DNA of 37,855 nt from contig CALUQO010000026.1 in the NCBI GenBank assembly GCA_944322935.1, forward strand, positions 1 through 37,855, read 5' to 3'. The DNA is from Candidatus Gastranaerophilales bacterium (lineage in GTDB: Bacteria > Cyanobacteriota > Vampirovibrionia > Gastranaerophilales > Gastranaerophilaceae). The translations under genes and the position numbers were made by a program. Shown here piece after piece: positions 1-7,025 of this stretch. Position 1 is the first letter of the stretch; each line of letters opens with the position of its first letter. The notes beneath the pieces were generated by a model, which saw only the letters and a list, made by a program, of their open reading frames with translations, was not told the DNA's origin and did no database searches.

Positions 1-95
1 CCATACTCTACGAGCATCCTGATTCGTACGGCTCGTACCTCGCCTACGACTCAAGCAAGAAAAGAAAAACCGGCGCTTATCAAAAGAAACAGTAA
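1..95 (+). CDS. C-terminal end of an unidentified protein (partial)
   Basis: Frame 3 is open from the left edge to a TAA at 93-95 and gives about 30 residues, ending in DSSKKRKTGAYQKKQ. The mixed, lysine-rich hydrophilic tail looks like a real protein end. Frame 1 is also open here and runs further, but into a hairpin-rich patch, so it is less likely. The family cannot be recognised from this fragment. No terminator follows directly. Confidence 0.4.
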   Translation, partial: ILYEHPDSYGSYLAYDSSKKRKTGAYQKKQ

Positions 96-294
96 AGTGT
101 TTTATCAAAGATTTTGCCGTGACAAGCTACGGTCAAAATCTTCTCAAAACACAACTGTTTCTAGTCAAAGTTCCATCAGGGCTTCGCCCCAGTTCACTAT
201 TAAAAGAACAAGCGTATTTGCAATATCATAATGAAGTCGTGAAGCCATTTTGCACGTTTCGCAACGGCTCAACGGCAAAAGAAGGCAACCCCCT

Positions 295-315
295 ACGGCT
301 CACTTTGTGAGCCGT
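295..315. repeat. Perfect hairpin, 9-bp stem, 3-nt loop
   Basis: ACGGCTCAC (295-303), loop TTT, GTGAGCCGT (307-315). This is the strongest of a group of short hairpins with three- or four-base loops. It could act as a terminator or belong to a repeat element. It is not followed by a clear T-run. Confidence 0.6.
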
Positions 316-352
316 TATTGTGTATTGTCGTACGCGGAAATAAATAACAACA

Positions 353-387
353 CTTACCGCGTAAGCGGTGTGAGCGGCTCTGCCGCT
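353..387. repeat. Two adjacent small hairpins
   Basis: ACCGC-GTAA-GCGGT (356-369; an alternative fold is CTTAC-CGC-GTAAG at 353-365) is followed at once by AGCGGC-TCT-GCCGCT (373-387). Both stems are perfect and share the GCGG core. The adjacency suggests a structured repeat unit. Confidence 0.55.
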
Positions 388-419
388 GGAACTGATTACA
401 GACTCTTGGTATTTACGCA

Positions 420-456
420 CAAAATTTTCGTTAAGCGTAGCGGTTAGAAAATTTTG
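420..456. repeat. 10-bp inverted repeat with 17-nt loop
   Basis: CAAAATTTTC (420-429) and GAAAATTTTG (447-456) are perfect inverted copies. Each arm is itself nearly palindromic. The loop holds TAAGCGTAGCGGTTA, which echoes the GCGG core of the hairpins just upstream. Confidence 0.5.
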
Positions 457-506
457 AAGATAAATACTTTAGAGTCTGTTTTGATTGCGTATTTTTCTTT
501 CTTTTG

Positions 507-550
507 GTTCGTTTTCTTTCTTTTATTCGCAAAAAAGAAAGAAAATGAAC
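507..550. repeat. 18-bp inverted repeat (pyrimidine/purine hairpin)
   Basis: GTTCGTTTTCTTTCTTTT (507-524) pairs with AAAAGAAAGAAAATGAAC (533-550). All 18 positions pair, one of them as a G-U wobble, around an 8-base loop. One arm is almost all pyrimidine and the other almost all purine. I recall similar GTTCGTTTTC/GAAAATGAAC hairpins as dispersed intergenic repeats in unrelated bacterial genomes; that is memory, not a search. Confidence 0.6.
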
Positions 551-611
551 ATAAGAAAATAAAACGTATTTTACACAACAAACAAAATACATATTCCCCC
601 ACTATTCAGAT

Positions 612-630
612 TCTGAACATAAACGATTGA
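612..630. repeat. 19-mer direct repeat, copy 1
   Basis: TCTGAACATAAACGATTGA matches the copy at 873-891 in 18 of 19 bases. Weaker similarity continues for about 25 bases downstream (CAAAAGC..G.CG.TT). The two copies flank the GC-rich hairpin at 710-736. Confidence 0.6.
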
Positions 631-709
631 AGTGTGTTTCAAAAGCCTGACGCTTCAGAATGACAGCAGGATTTTTGACTGCTACAAGGTGTGCCGTTTG
701 GCAAAAAAC

Positions 710-736
710 ACCCCTCTCCCGCAAGGGGTGAGGGGT
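710..736. repeat. GC-rich hairpin with GCAA loop
   Basis: ACCCCTC (710-716) pairs with GAGGGGT (730-736), and an inner CCC-GCAA-GGG closes the stem. The GC content is far above that of the surroundings. The unit is embedded between the two 19-mer copies and preceded by CTTCAGAATGACAGCAGG, which looks like part of the same dispersed element. Confidence 0.55.
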
Positions 737-872
737 TGAACTGAATGAACTGTCCCCCAACAAGTGGCAGGTCGAAATCTCTGATTTTGTTGATGACGCA
801 ACGGTAGCCTGAAGTCTGCCCTACGGCTAAGAAAAGAAAAAATATCAAAGAAAGTAAAAACGCCGGAAAGAC

Positions 873-891
873 TCTGAACACAAACGATTGA
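873..891. repeat. 19-mer direct repeat, copy 2
   Basis: TCTGAACACAAACGATTGA is the partner of 612-630, with one mismatch. The spacing between copies is 261 bases. Confidence 0.6.
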
Positions 892-1035
892 TATAGCCCA
901 CAAAAGCAAGGCGTTTTAATGTTATGACAATTTTTGTATATTAATACACTATAAAGCTGAACTGTATAGAAAAACGCATACGTACATAATGTGCCTTGTC
1001 TGACAAGCAATTTACATATCAGGCTAATTTTATCT

Positions 1036-1920
1036 CTATCCTTGAGAAATTTTGCTAACGGCGGCATCGACACTTGAAAATGTCGGTATTAAAGTATCAA
1101 GAAAAGCGTCTGATAAGGCCTCTCTGACTGACTCAGATATTTTTACCAGCATAAATTTGCCGCCCTTTTCGTTACACATCTTATAAAGAGTTGTAAAAAC
1201 ATTTGTGTATTCATCGTCAAATATTTTTACATTTTCCATATTGAAAATAATGTTAACCTGGCCTGTATAAAGGCTTGTTGTTACATCTTTTAATAACATA
1301 TCGATGTGCTTTTGCCCGTTGAATTTATTTATTGTATAGCAGCAAATATCGTTATTAATTGAATATTTAAAGAAATCTTCATGCTGTTTTGAGGTAAGTG
1401 AAGACGTAATATATTTCAATATCTGGTCGTGCCAGTTGCTGCTTTTGGGAACAAATTCATCAATTCCCCGTTTATAACAGCGTTCTATCAAATCTTTATC
1501 ATCAGTACCTGACATAACTATTATTTTATTAGTTCTTTTGGCATCCCTCAATTTAATACACTCATCAATGAGTTCAAGCCCGTCCTCGGCATCAGGCAAA
1601 AATAAGTCAATTACAATATAATCATACTTTTTCTTTTTTAATTCAGCTATGGCTTCCGACTTGTTTCTTGCTACTGTAGGAACAATGCCGACTTTTTTAA
1701 GCAATTGATTGAATTGATATATAGACAGTTCCATATCATCAATAATCAATATATTAAATTCTGCAGGCAATGTTAAGGACTCTGTTGACGCAAAAGACAA
1801 CAATTTACGTTCAATAGCTATAAGCGCCTTTGTGATATCGTCTGATGTTACATTTAGCAGGTCAATTTCTATACCGGCCATATCAAAGAGTTTTTTTAAT
1901 TGCTCTACATTTATATCCAT
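1036..1920 (-). CDS. REC-STAS fusion regulator (response-regulator receiver plus anti-sigma-antagonist-like domain)
   Basis: 294 residues. After a short helical N-terminus (1-50), a CheY-like receiver spans about 55-172. It shows the acidic pair D61/D62, the phospho-acceptor D105 in VIDLFLPD, S137 in VMSGTD and K159 in FVPKS, so all phosphorylation residues are present. Residues about 180-290 resemble a STAS domain: QVNIIFNMENVKIFDDEY, then a helix, then GGKFMLVKISESVREAL. The canonical phosphorylated serine (D-S-x-G) is absent and replaced by DDEY, so this STAS may bind without being phosphorylated. There is no DNA-binding domain. It probably signals through protein contacts, perhaps in a partner-switching pathway. 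It lies 35 bases after trmD on the same strand and may be co-transcribed. No cognate kinase is visible. Confidence 0.75.
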   Translation of the reverse strand: MDINVEQLKKLFDMAGIEIDLLNVTSDDITKALIAIERKLLSFASTESLTLPAEFNILIIDDMELSIYQFNQLLKKVGIVPTVARNKSEAIAELKKKKYDYIVIDLFLPDAEDGLELIDECIKLRDAKRTNKIIVMSGTDDKDLIERCYKRGIDEFVPKSSNWHDQILKYITSSLTSKQHEDFFKYSINNDICCYTINKFNGQKHIDMLLKDVTTSLYTGQVNIIFNMENVKIFDDEYTNVFTTLYKMCNEKGGKFMLVKISESVREALSDAFLDTLIPTFSSVDAAVSKISQG

Positions 1921-1955
1921 TGCAAAAAACCTATCTAACTATCTATTAAATATTA

Positions 1956-2696
1956 CTATTTAAACTCGGATATTACCTCATTCAAAAGTTTTAAATCTAC
2001 CTTATTATTGCAATTTTTCGCAAATTTATCAAATAAATCTCTTCTTTTTTTATAAGTTGTAATAAACTGCTGCTTTCTTCGCCATAGAGCGATTTCTTGG
2101 TGGTTTCCGGTTAATAAAACCTCCGGAACGCTGTACCCTCCGTACTCTCTTGGTTTTGTATACTGCGGATATTCAAGAAGACCGTCAGAAAAAGAATCAA
2201 AATGTGCTGAGTCAATCTTTCCCAAAAAACCGTCAATATTTCTTGATACGGAATCAATAATACACATAGCTGGCAGTTCACCGCCTGTTAAAACAAAATC
2301 ACCTATGGATACTTCTCTTGCTTTTGTGTATTGCTTTATACGCTCGTCAAAGCCTTCATAATGACCGCAAATTAATATTATATGCGATTTTTTTGCAAGC
2401 TCAATACTCATTTGCTGATTGAAAGCCTTACCTTGCGGTGAAAGTATTATAACTTCAGTGTCTTCTGTCTTTTCAACAGAATCAAAACAATCAAAATAGG
2501 GCTGGCACATCAGCACCATGCCAGCACCGCCTCCATAAGGCGTGTCATCAACCTTTTTGTGTTTATCTTTTGTGTAATCTCGCGGATTGAGTGCATTCAC
2601 ACTAATAAGCCCTGACTCAATACCTCTGGCAACAATGCTGTGAGAGCACGCCTGGTTAATCATCTCGGGAAAAAGTGTTAGTACATCAAATTTCAT
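1956..2696 (-). CDS. trmD: tRNA (guanine37-N1)-methyltransferase TrmD
   Basis: 246 residues, the normal size for TrmD, which methylates N1 of G37 in tRNAs with a G at position 36 and prevents +1 frameshifting. The SPOUT trefoil-knot motifs are present: LICGHYEGFDERI, then SIGDFVLTGGELPAM. The N-terminus MKFDVLTLFPEM and the conserved DDTPYGGGAGMV segment are typical. The start codon overlaps the end of rimM by 11 bases, so the two are translated together. The usual neighbours rpsP and rplS are absent from this operon. Confidence 0.97.
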   Translation of the reverse strand: MKFDVLTLFPEMINQACSHSIVARGIESGLISVNALNPRDYTKDKHKKVDDTPYGGGAGMVLMCQPYFDCFDSVEKTEDTEVIILSPQGKAFNQQMSIELAKKSHIILICGHYEGFDERIKQYTKAREVSIGDFVLTGGELPAMCIIDSVSRNIDGFLGKIDSAHFDSFSDGLLEYPQYTKPREYGGYSVPEVLLTGNHQEIALWRRKQQFITTYKKRRDLFDKFAKNCNNKVDLKLLNEVISEFK

Positions 2697-3231
2697 CGCC
2701 GTTACCCTGTACTGTAAATAATGATTCTATACCGTCAATCATATTTACTACAATCTTATCATTTTCGACGTCAACAACCGGCACCCACTCTTTGACGAAC
2801 GGTACCATGAATTTTAAACCGTTAGTTTTTTCGATTTCCAAAAGATTAGTTGCCTTATTTTCTCCGACGCCGCTAATAACTCCTATTTTATTGCCGTTCG
2901 TATCGTAAACAGCCAATCCTGACAAATCTGATATCAAAAATTCATCTGTTTCAAGACTTGCTTTTAATGTTTCTTCATTTACATGTAAAAGCAACCCTTT
3001 TATTGGCATAACATCGTTAATTGAATTTATTTGTTTAAATTTTATAATTGCAAAATTTTTATGGAATCTAACAGATTCTATATCATAAGCATATTTAATG
3101 TTATCTTTAAATATAAAAACCTGGTTGAGTTTTTTTAAAAGTGATTCTTTGCCTTTGCTAAAACCGACACGAACCTCACCTTTAATTCCGTGAAAATTTA
3201 AAATTTTACCGATAGAAACCAATTTACCCAT
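2686..3231 (-). CDS. rimM: Ribosome maturation factor RimM
   Basis: 181 residues from the ATG at 3231. A longer in-frame reading from 3333 would run inside the upstream gene and add a lysine-rich stretch unlike RimM, so the internal ATG is preferred. The N-terminal domain begins KLVSIGKILNFHGIKGEVRV (the G-x-I-x-x-x-x-G-x-K-G-E-V motif). The C-terminal PRC-barrel includes LLEIEKTNGLKFMVPFVKEWVPVVD. RimM helps mature the 30S subunit 3' domain by binding S19. It starts 4 bases after the stop of the zinc-ribbon gene and overlaps trmD by 11 bases. Confidence 0.93.
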   Translation of the reverse strand: MGKLVSIGKILNFHGIKGEVRVGFSKGKESLLKKLNQVFIFKDNIKYAYDIESVRFHKNFAIIKFKQINSINDVMPIKGLLLHVNEETLKASLETDEFLISDLSGLAVYDTNGNKIGVISGVGENKATNLLEIEKTNGLKFMVPFVKEWVPVVDVENDKIVVNMIDGIESLFTVQGNGDEI

Positions 3232-3235
3232 GATT

Positions 3236-4315
3236 TTAATCGGATTCTTTTGTTTCTTCTGCGGTGTCAGCAGCTTTTTTTCTGCCTCTTTTTTTAGGTT
3301 TATCTTCTGTTTCAGTGGTTTCTGTCGCTTCAACTTCGGATTCGGCAGCTGATTGCGATTCTTTTACCGATTTTACCTGTTGTTTGAATTCTTCGGGCGC
3401 ATCTTCACGTTCCGGATTCCATCTGTCCAAGCCAAGTTGTTTTCTTATTAAACCGATACCTACATGAACACGCCACTCGTCAATCTTAAGTTGACTTGCT
3501 ATGATTTTGTGGCATCCGATAGGAGGCAACGGCAGCAAAGGCTCATAGAGCATTTTGATTGCTGACAACTGATCCGGTGATACAGCCAGTTTACGTTTTG
3601 GATAAGGCAGTTTCGGCAGCATCAGTTTTTGTCTGACTAGATTTATGCCGAAAAACACCTTTCTTGCCTCAAGCCCGATTTGTTCGCCGATAACTTCGTG
3701 TGCATCGGGATTAGGCAGCGGAAGCATCTTTTTATACAATTCTTCAATTTGTAACAGTTGTTCTTTATTGACCAACAGCTGTTTTGGCGGTCTGTTTTGA
3801 GGCCTAGACGGTTTTCTGCCGCCCATAGAAGGTCTTCCTCCTTGCGGTCGCTGGGGTCTTTGGTATCCGCCCTGCGGACGATTGTAGCCGCCTTGCTGCG
3901 GTCTTTGATATCCGCCTTGGTTGTAACTTCTTTGGCCGCCGTCTCTATCATACGGGCGTCTGTTATACCCGCCTTGCTGGGGTCTTTGGTATCCGCCCTG
4001 CGGACGGTTATAGCCGCTGTTATACTGGGGTCTTTGGTATCCCGTAGTCTGATTGTAGTTTCTCTGTCCGTCATATCTTGGGCGTTCCTGTTGATATGGA
4101 CGCTGATATGAATTATCTGTTGAATAACCTCCTGCACTATAGGCTGCAGGTCTTTCATAAGCAGAATGCTGTTGATTTTGGGAACTGTCGCCAAAATCTG
4201 CACCACCTTCTGAATCATTCTTTTTATCAGGATATAAACAATTTGGACAAATTACCCTTTTGGGGTTTTTAGTTTCGAATTCCGCTCCACATTTAGTACA
4301 CTTATTTACATACAT
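3236..4315 (-). CDS. Zinc-ribbon protein with RPQ-rich linker and duplicated C-terminal domain
   Basis: 359 residues, family not recognised. A zinc ribbon opens the protein (C6-x2-C9-x13-C23-x2-C26). A low-complexity region at about 50-175 is rich in Arg, Pro, Gln, Gly and Tyr, with GGYQRPQ/GGYNRPQ units. Then two copies of a 54-residue helical domain follow (about 181-235 and 244-298). They share the pattern QL..I..LY...LPLP....H..I..Q......V..GI.L.R..L.L. The tail is acidic and then basic (KKRGRKK). The RGG-like linker, zinc ribbon and place just before rimM-trmD suggest an RNA- or ribosome-binding protein, but that is inference. It occupies the place where KH-domain (KhpA) genes often sit. 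Confidence 0.8.
   Translation of the reverse strand: MYVNKCTKCGAEFETKNPKRVICPNCLYPDKKNDSEGGADFGDSSQNQQHSAYERPAAYSAGGYSTDNSYQRPYQQERPRYDGQRNYNQTTGYQRPQYNSGYNRPQGGYQRPQQGGYNRRPYDRDGGQRSYNQGGYQRPQQGGYNRPQGGYQRPQRPQGGRPSMGGRKPSRPQNRPPKQLLVNKEQLLQIEELYKKMLPLPNPDAHEVIGEQIGLEARKVFFGINLVRQKLMLPKLPYPKRKLAVSPDQLSAIKMLYEPLLPLPPIGCHKIIASQLKIDEWRVHVGIGLIRKQLGLDRWNPEREDAPEEFKQQVKSVKESQSAAESEVEATETTETEDKPKKRGRKKAADTAEETKESD
3836..4063 (-). repeat. GGYQRPQ-type tandem coding repeat
   Basis: The part encoding residues about 85-160 consists of imperfect units such as GGTATCCGCCCTGCGGACG and CTGGGGTCTTTGGTATC, repeated out to about 4040. They encode GGYNRPQ/GGYQRPQ. This is a low-complexity, slippage-prone stretch within a gene, not a CRISPR array. 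Confidence 0.75.
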
Positions 4316-4468
4316 TTTTGACTACCCTTTGAAGTAAAAGGCGAAAGGCTATTAAAAAAAATTAGCTCCTCGACATCTTATTATCTTATTAATTTAAAAT
4401 TCTAATATCTTATTATATTCTATACGCAAACATAATATTAGGCAAGCCTTTTTACAAATATATCCTTA

Positions 4469-4906
4469 TTATTTATTCAAAATAAAGGTTACAGGCCCGT
4501 CGTTAATAAGCGAAACATCCATCATTGCCGCAAATACACCGGTTTTTATGTGTAAATTTGAACTTTTTAATTTTTCAACGAATTTTTCATATATATTTTT
4601 TGCAATTTCCGGTTTTTCCGCGTTATCAAAGCTTGGACGTGTACCTTTTTTGCAATCTGCCGCCAAGGTAAATTGTGAAACAACAAGAATCTCGCGCCCT
4701 GTATCCAATACGGATTTATTCATTTTACCGTTTTCATCTTCAAATATGCGTAACGAAAATATTTTGTCGGCAAACCAATCAAGCTTGTCTGTGGTGTCGC
4801 CTTTTTCCACGCAAAACAGTACGAGCATGCCTGCACCAATTGACGAATGCACCTTATTGTCGATTGTAACGGAAGCGCTTTTTACTCTTTGAATAACAGC
4901 TTTCAT
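4469..4906 (-). CDS. dtd: D-aminoacyl-tRNA deacylase
   Basis: 145 residues, full length for Dtd, which hydrolyses D-aminoacyl-tRNA (and glycyl-tRNAAla) to keep D-amino acids out of proteins. The two signature motifs that form the active site across the dimer are present: SQFTLAAD (SQxT) and NDGPVTF (NxGPxT). The N-terminus MKAVIQRVKSASVTID is typical. It begins 3 bases after the stop of the DUF115 gene, so the two are almost certainly co-transcribed. A 153-base spacer separates it from the zinc-ribbon gene downstream. Confidence 0.95.
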   Translation of the reverse strand: MKAVIQRVKSASVTIDNKVHSSIGAGMLVLFCVEKGDTTDKLDWFADKIFSLRIFEDENGKMNKSVLDTGREILVVSQFTLAADCKKGTRPSFDNAEKPEIAKNIYEKFVEKLKSSNLHIKTGVFAAMMDVSLINDGPVTFILNK

Positions 4907-4909
4907 AAG

Positions 4910-6856
4910 TTAATTTTCCAATTCTTTTATTACTTGTTCCAGTATTGTAATTGTATTATTCAAGTTTAGCACGCAGGAGTTAAAATAACTATAATATGCA
5001 TGAGCAAGCTCATTGAGGGACGAATAGTCTTGCGATTGAGATTTTTCCCTTTTTAAATAAGCGATATCACTGTATTCTTTAACAGTAAGCATTTTTATTA
5101 TTCTGTGTTTTAGCATGTACTCATTTACAATTTTTACATATGCCTCAGTTAGTTCATCCAATAATTTTTGTGACTTGATTGTATGTTTTTCTTCTGTTTG
5201 ATAAACGGTTAACAATCTGTCGGCTGTTTCGGCAGCAGGTTGTGCTATTTTTAACGCCTTTTTTATAACATCAATATCTTTTGTTATATTTCTTTTTACT
5301 TTTCCGATGTCAAAACAGGCCGAATTTTTAATACAATAAAATTTTTCAAGCGCAGATGTTTTATCAAAATTTTGTGAAACATACTTTTTCATTGTTTCAT
5401 CCAGAGGCATTGTCTCAAAGCCTTTAATCAAGGCTCCGCCAATAGATGCATTAACAAGAGTAATATCCTCTTTATGTTTTGAAGCAAACCCCTGCAAATA
5501 ATCTATGAATAGTGAATACACGGAATCCGTTGCCAAAAGATTGTTATTTTGTCCTTTTACCGTAACAAGATTTGCATTGAGATGTTTTAAATGCGACTTA
5601 ACAATTTTATTTTTTTTATCCTCGCTCCAGTCAACAGAAGCACAATATGCATTTTTAAATTTTTCAAAATCTTTTACTTCTATTTTGTATTTTTGAGATT
5701 CACTGTCAAAAACACACGCCAAATCTTCAAATTTAGATCCCTTAGAATAGCATGAGCCGTCGCTGTATGCCAAGTCCTGGCCTAAAAGAATAATCGGATT
5801 GCATCCCAGATAATACGCACAATACAAAGCATGATAAGCGACTGTTCCTTTTGTTTCAAAATCAACAAAAGGTGCTTCCGCTTTTTCTAAAAACCATCTT
5901 GCATCATCATTTTCCAAAGAATTTGTAAGAAATCGTTCTTTAAATTCAATATCCAAATATGAAGGTTCGCTAAACTGTTCACAAATAAAAGAAATATCTT
6001 TAGAAAAAGGGAGACGGTAATGATGCGATGTATTGATTCTTTCGATAACATTTGCAAAGTCAGGTGTAATCCCGTTGTTATACAGTGTCGGCAAAGCAGT
6101 TCCCGCTGAGAAAACAACAGCCTTATTTGTATATTGTTTTAAGACATCTATGTTCTTGCTTAATGAGGGGCCTGCCGATACAATAATGGCCGGTACATCT
6201 TTTAATGTATCTTTATAATCACTAAGCCTTTTTAATTTATACTTTTCAGCAAGCCTTTTTAATGTGGAAAAAAAGAAACTTCTTGTATTGTTAACCTGAA
6301 AATTATAATTATGGTCAATCAAGATTATTTCTCTTTTTAAAAATTCGGCAATTTCGTTAAAATCCCGCCCGTGAGTTTTGTAATAATCAAGATAAGAAAA
6401 AGTTGCATTTGCTTTATAACGGTACAATTCATATAAAACTTTTTTTAGTTCGGAAATATTTGTAACAAAAAAGAGCCGGTCTGTTTTAAAGTTTTCGGAA
6501 AAGTCCACGGCCGAAAGCACAAATGCCAGAACCTGTAAATCCGGTTCGTAGACAATAACCTTCCCTTTTAAAGATTGCACAAATTCATCCGCGAGATATC
6601 CGAGACCGATACCGTATATTACATGCAGTGTTCCATAGTCATTGTGGGCAATTGAGCGGACAATTTCTTTAGCCTCGTTAACGGCGCCGGTCAAAGAATG
6701 AACGGGTAATCCGTCTATTACAAGATTGTATTCATCCGCAAGATTTGTATCAATATTAATATTTTTATCAATTGCACCAAGTGATTTTAATTTGTCAGAA
6801 AGAGGATTATTGTGCTTTGCTATGCAGGCACAATTACTTTCAAAAATGTCAGACAT
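4910..6856 (-). CDS. DUF115 / Maf-like glycosyltransferase (6-hydroxymethylpterin diphosphokinase MptE-like fold)
   Basis: 648 residues. The N-terminal part (about 75-110) holds a Rossmann-like YGIGLGY...VYEPD. The central DUF115 domain (about 215-375) has VPAIIVSAGPSLSKN, FSAGTALPTLYNNGITPDF and IILLGQDLAYSDG, the hallmark motifs of motility-associated Maf proteins that add nonulosonic acids to flagellin. No flagellar gene is in the window, so another surface protein may be the acceptor. A strong ribosome site (GGAGGT at 6861-6866) lies 4 bases before the ATG. An extended -10 (TGCTATAAT) lies 30-38 bases upstream. It leads the operon with dtd and is divergent from a TPR gene. Confidence 0.85.
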   Translation of the reverse strand: MSDIFESNCACIAKHNNPLSDKLKSLGAIDKNINIDTNLADEYNLVIDGLPVHSLTGAVNEAKEIVRSIAHNDYGTLHVIYGIGLGYLADEFVQSLKGKVIVYEPDLQVLAFVLSAVDFSENFKTDRLFFVTNISELKKVLYELYRYKANATFSYLDYYKTHGRDFNEIAEFLKREIILIDHNYNFQVNNTRSFFFSTLKRLAEKYKLKRLSDYKDTLKDVPAIIVSAGPSLSKNIDVLKQYTNKAVVFSAGTALPTLYNNGITPDFANVIERINTSHHYRLPFSKDISFICEQFSEPSYLDIEFKERFLTNSLENDDARWFLEKAEAPFVDFETKGTVAYHALYCAYYLGCNPIILLGQDLAYSDGSCYSKGSKFEDLACVFDSESQKYKIEVKDFEKFKNAYCASVDWSEDKKNKIVKSHLKHLNANLVTVKGQNNNLLATDSVYSLFIDYLQGFASKHKEDITLVNASIGGALIKGFETMPLDETMKKYVSQNFDKTSALEKFYCIKNSACFDIGKVKRNITKDIDVIKKALKIAQPAAETADRLLTVYQTEEKHTIKSQKLLDELTEAYVKIVNEYMLKHRIIKMLTVKEYSDIAYLKREKSQSQDYSSLNELAHAYYSYFNSCVLNLNNTITILEQVIKELEN

Positions 6857-6885
6857 ACAAACCTCCGAATATTAGTTTTATATTA

Positions 6886-6894
6886 ATTATAGCA
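6886..6894 (-). promoter_or_regulatory. Extended -10 promoter for the DUF115-dtd operon
   Basis: On the minus strand TGC-TATAAT is a perfect extended -10 element, 30 bases before the ATG at 6856. No good -35 lies at 17-18 bases, which is usual for extended -10 promoters. Confidence 0.5.
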
Positions 6895-7025
6895 AAATTC
6901 TCTGAGTAAATTTGCAAACTAACCACATGGACTAAAAAGTTAAATCGTAAGGTTAATAACTTTTGACCAAAAAATCCATAAAATAAAAATATAGAAATAA
7001 ATTTGTAATTTACGGGGAAGAGATA

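Larger units (their letters stand above)
96..1035. other. Gene-free region rich in hairpins and short repeats
   Basis: No convincing gene is present in about 940 bases. Small open frames exist on both strands, but they follow inverted repeats and have no start signals or protein-like composition. The stretch contains at least six perfect or near-perfect hairpins (179-189, 295-315, 356-369, 373-387, 420-456, 507-550), a GC-rich stem at 710-736, a repeated 19-mer (612-630 and 873-891) and a repeated 10-mer CCCTACGGCT (291-300 and 819-828). It looks like a patchwork of dispersed non-coding repeats (REP/MITE-like). No tRNA or other known RNA was recognised. Confidence 0.6.

Noticed and set aside
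119-447. Several 60-65 codon open frames on both strands
   Set aside because: They are by-products of palindromic sequence: stems yield open frames on both strands. No start signals were found.
639-1073. 144-codon open frame on the minus strand
   Set aside because: It runs through the GC-rich hairpin and direct repeats, overlaps the end of the REC-STAS gene, and has no ribosome site. Its peptide (PLAGEG...) reflects the repeat, not a protein family.
3232-3333. N-terminal extension of rimM starting at 3333
   Set aside because: The 34 added residues are lysine/glutamine-rich, overlap the upstream gene out of frame, and do not occur in RimM; ATG 3231 gives the exact family start.
3836-4063. 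Tandem DNA repeats that could look like a CRISPR array
   Set aside because: Units are in frame, imperfect and encode GGYQRPQ. There is no constant repeat/unique spacer pattern and no cas gene.
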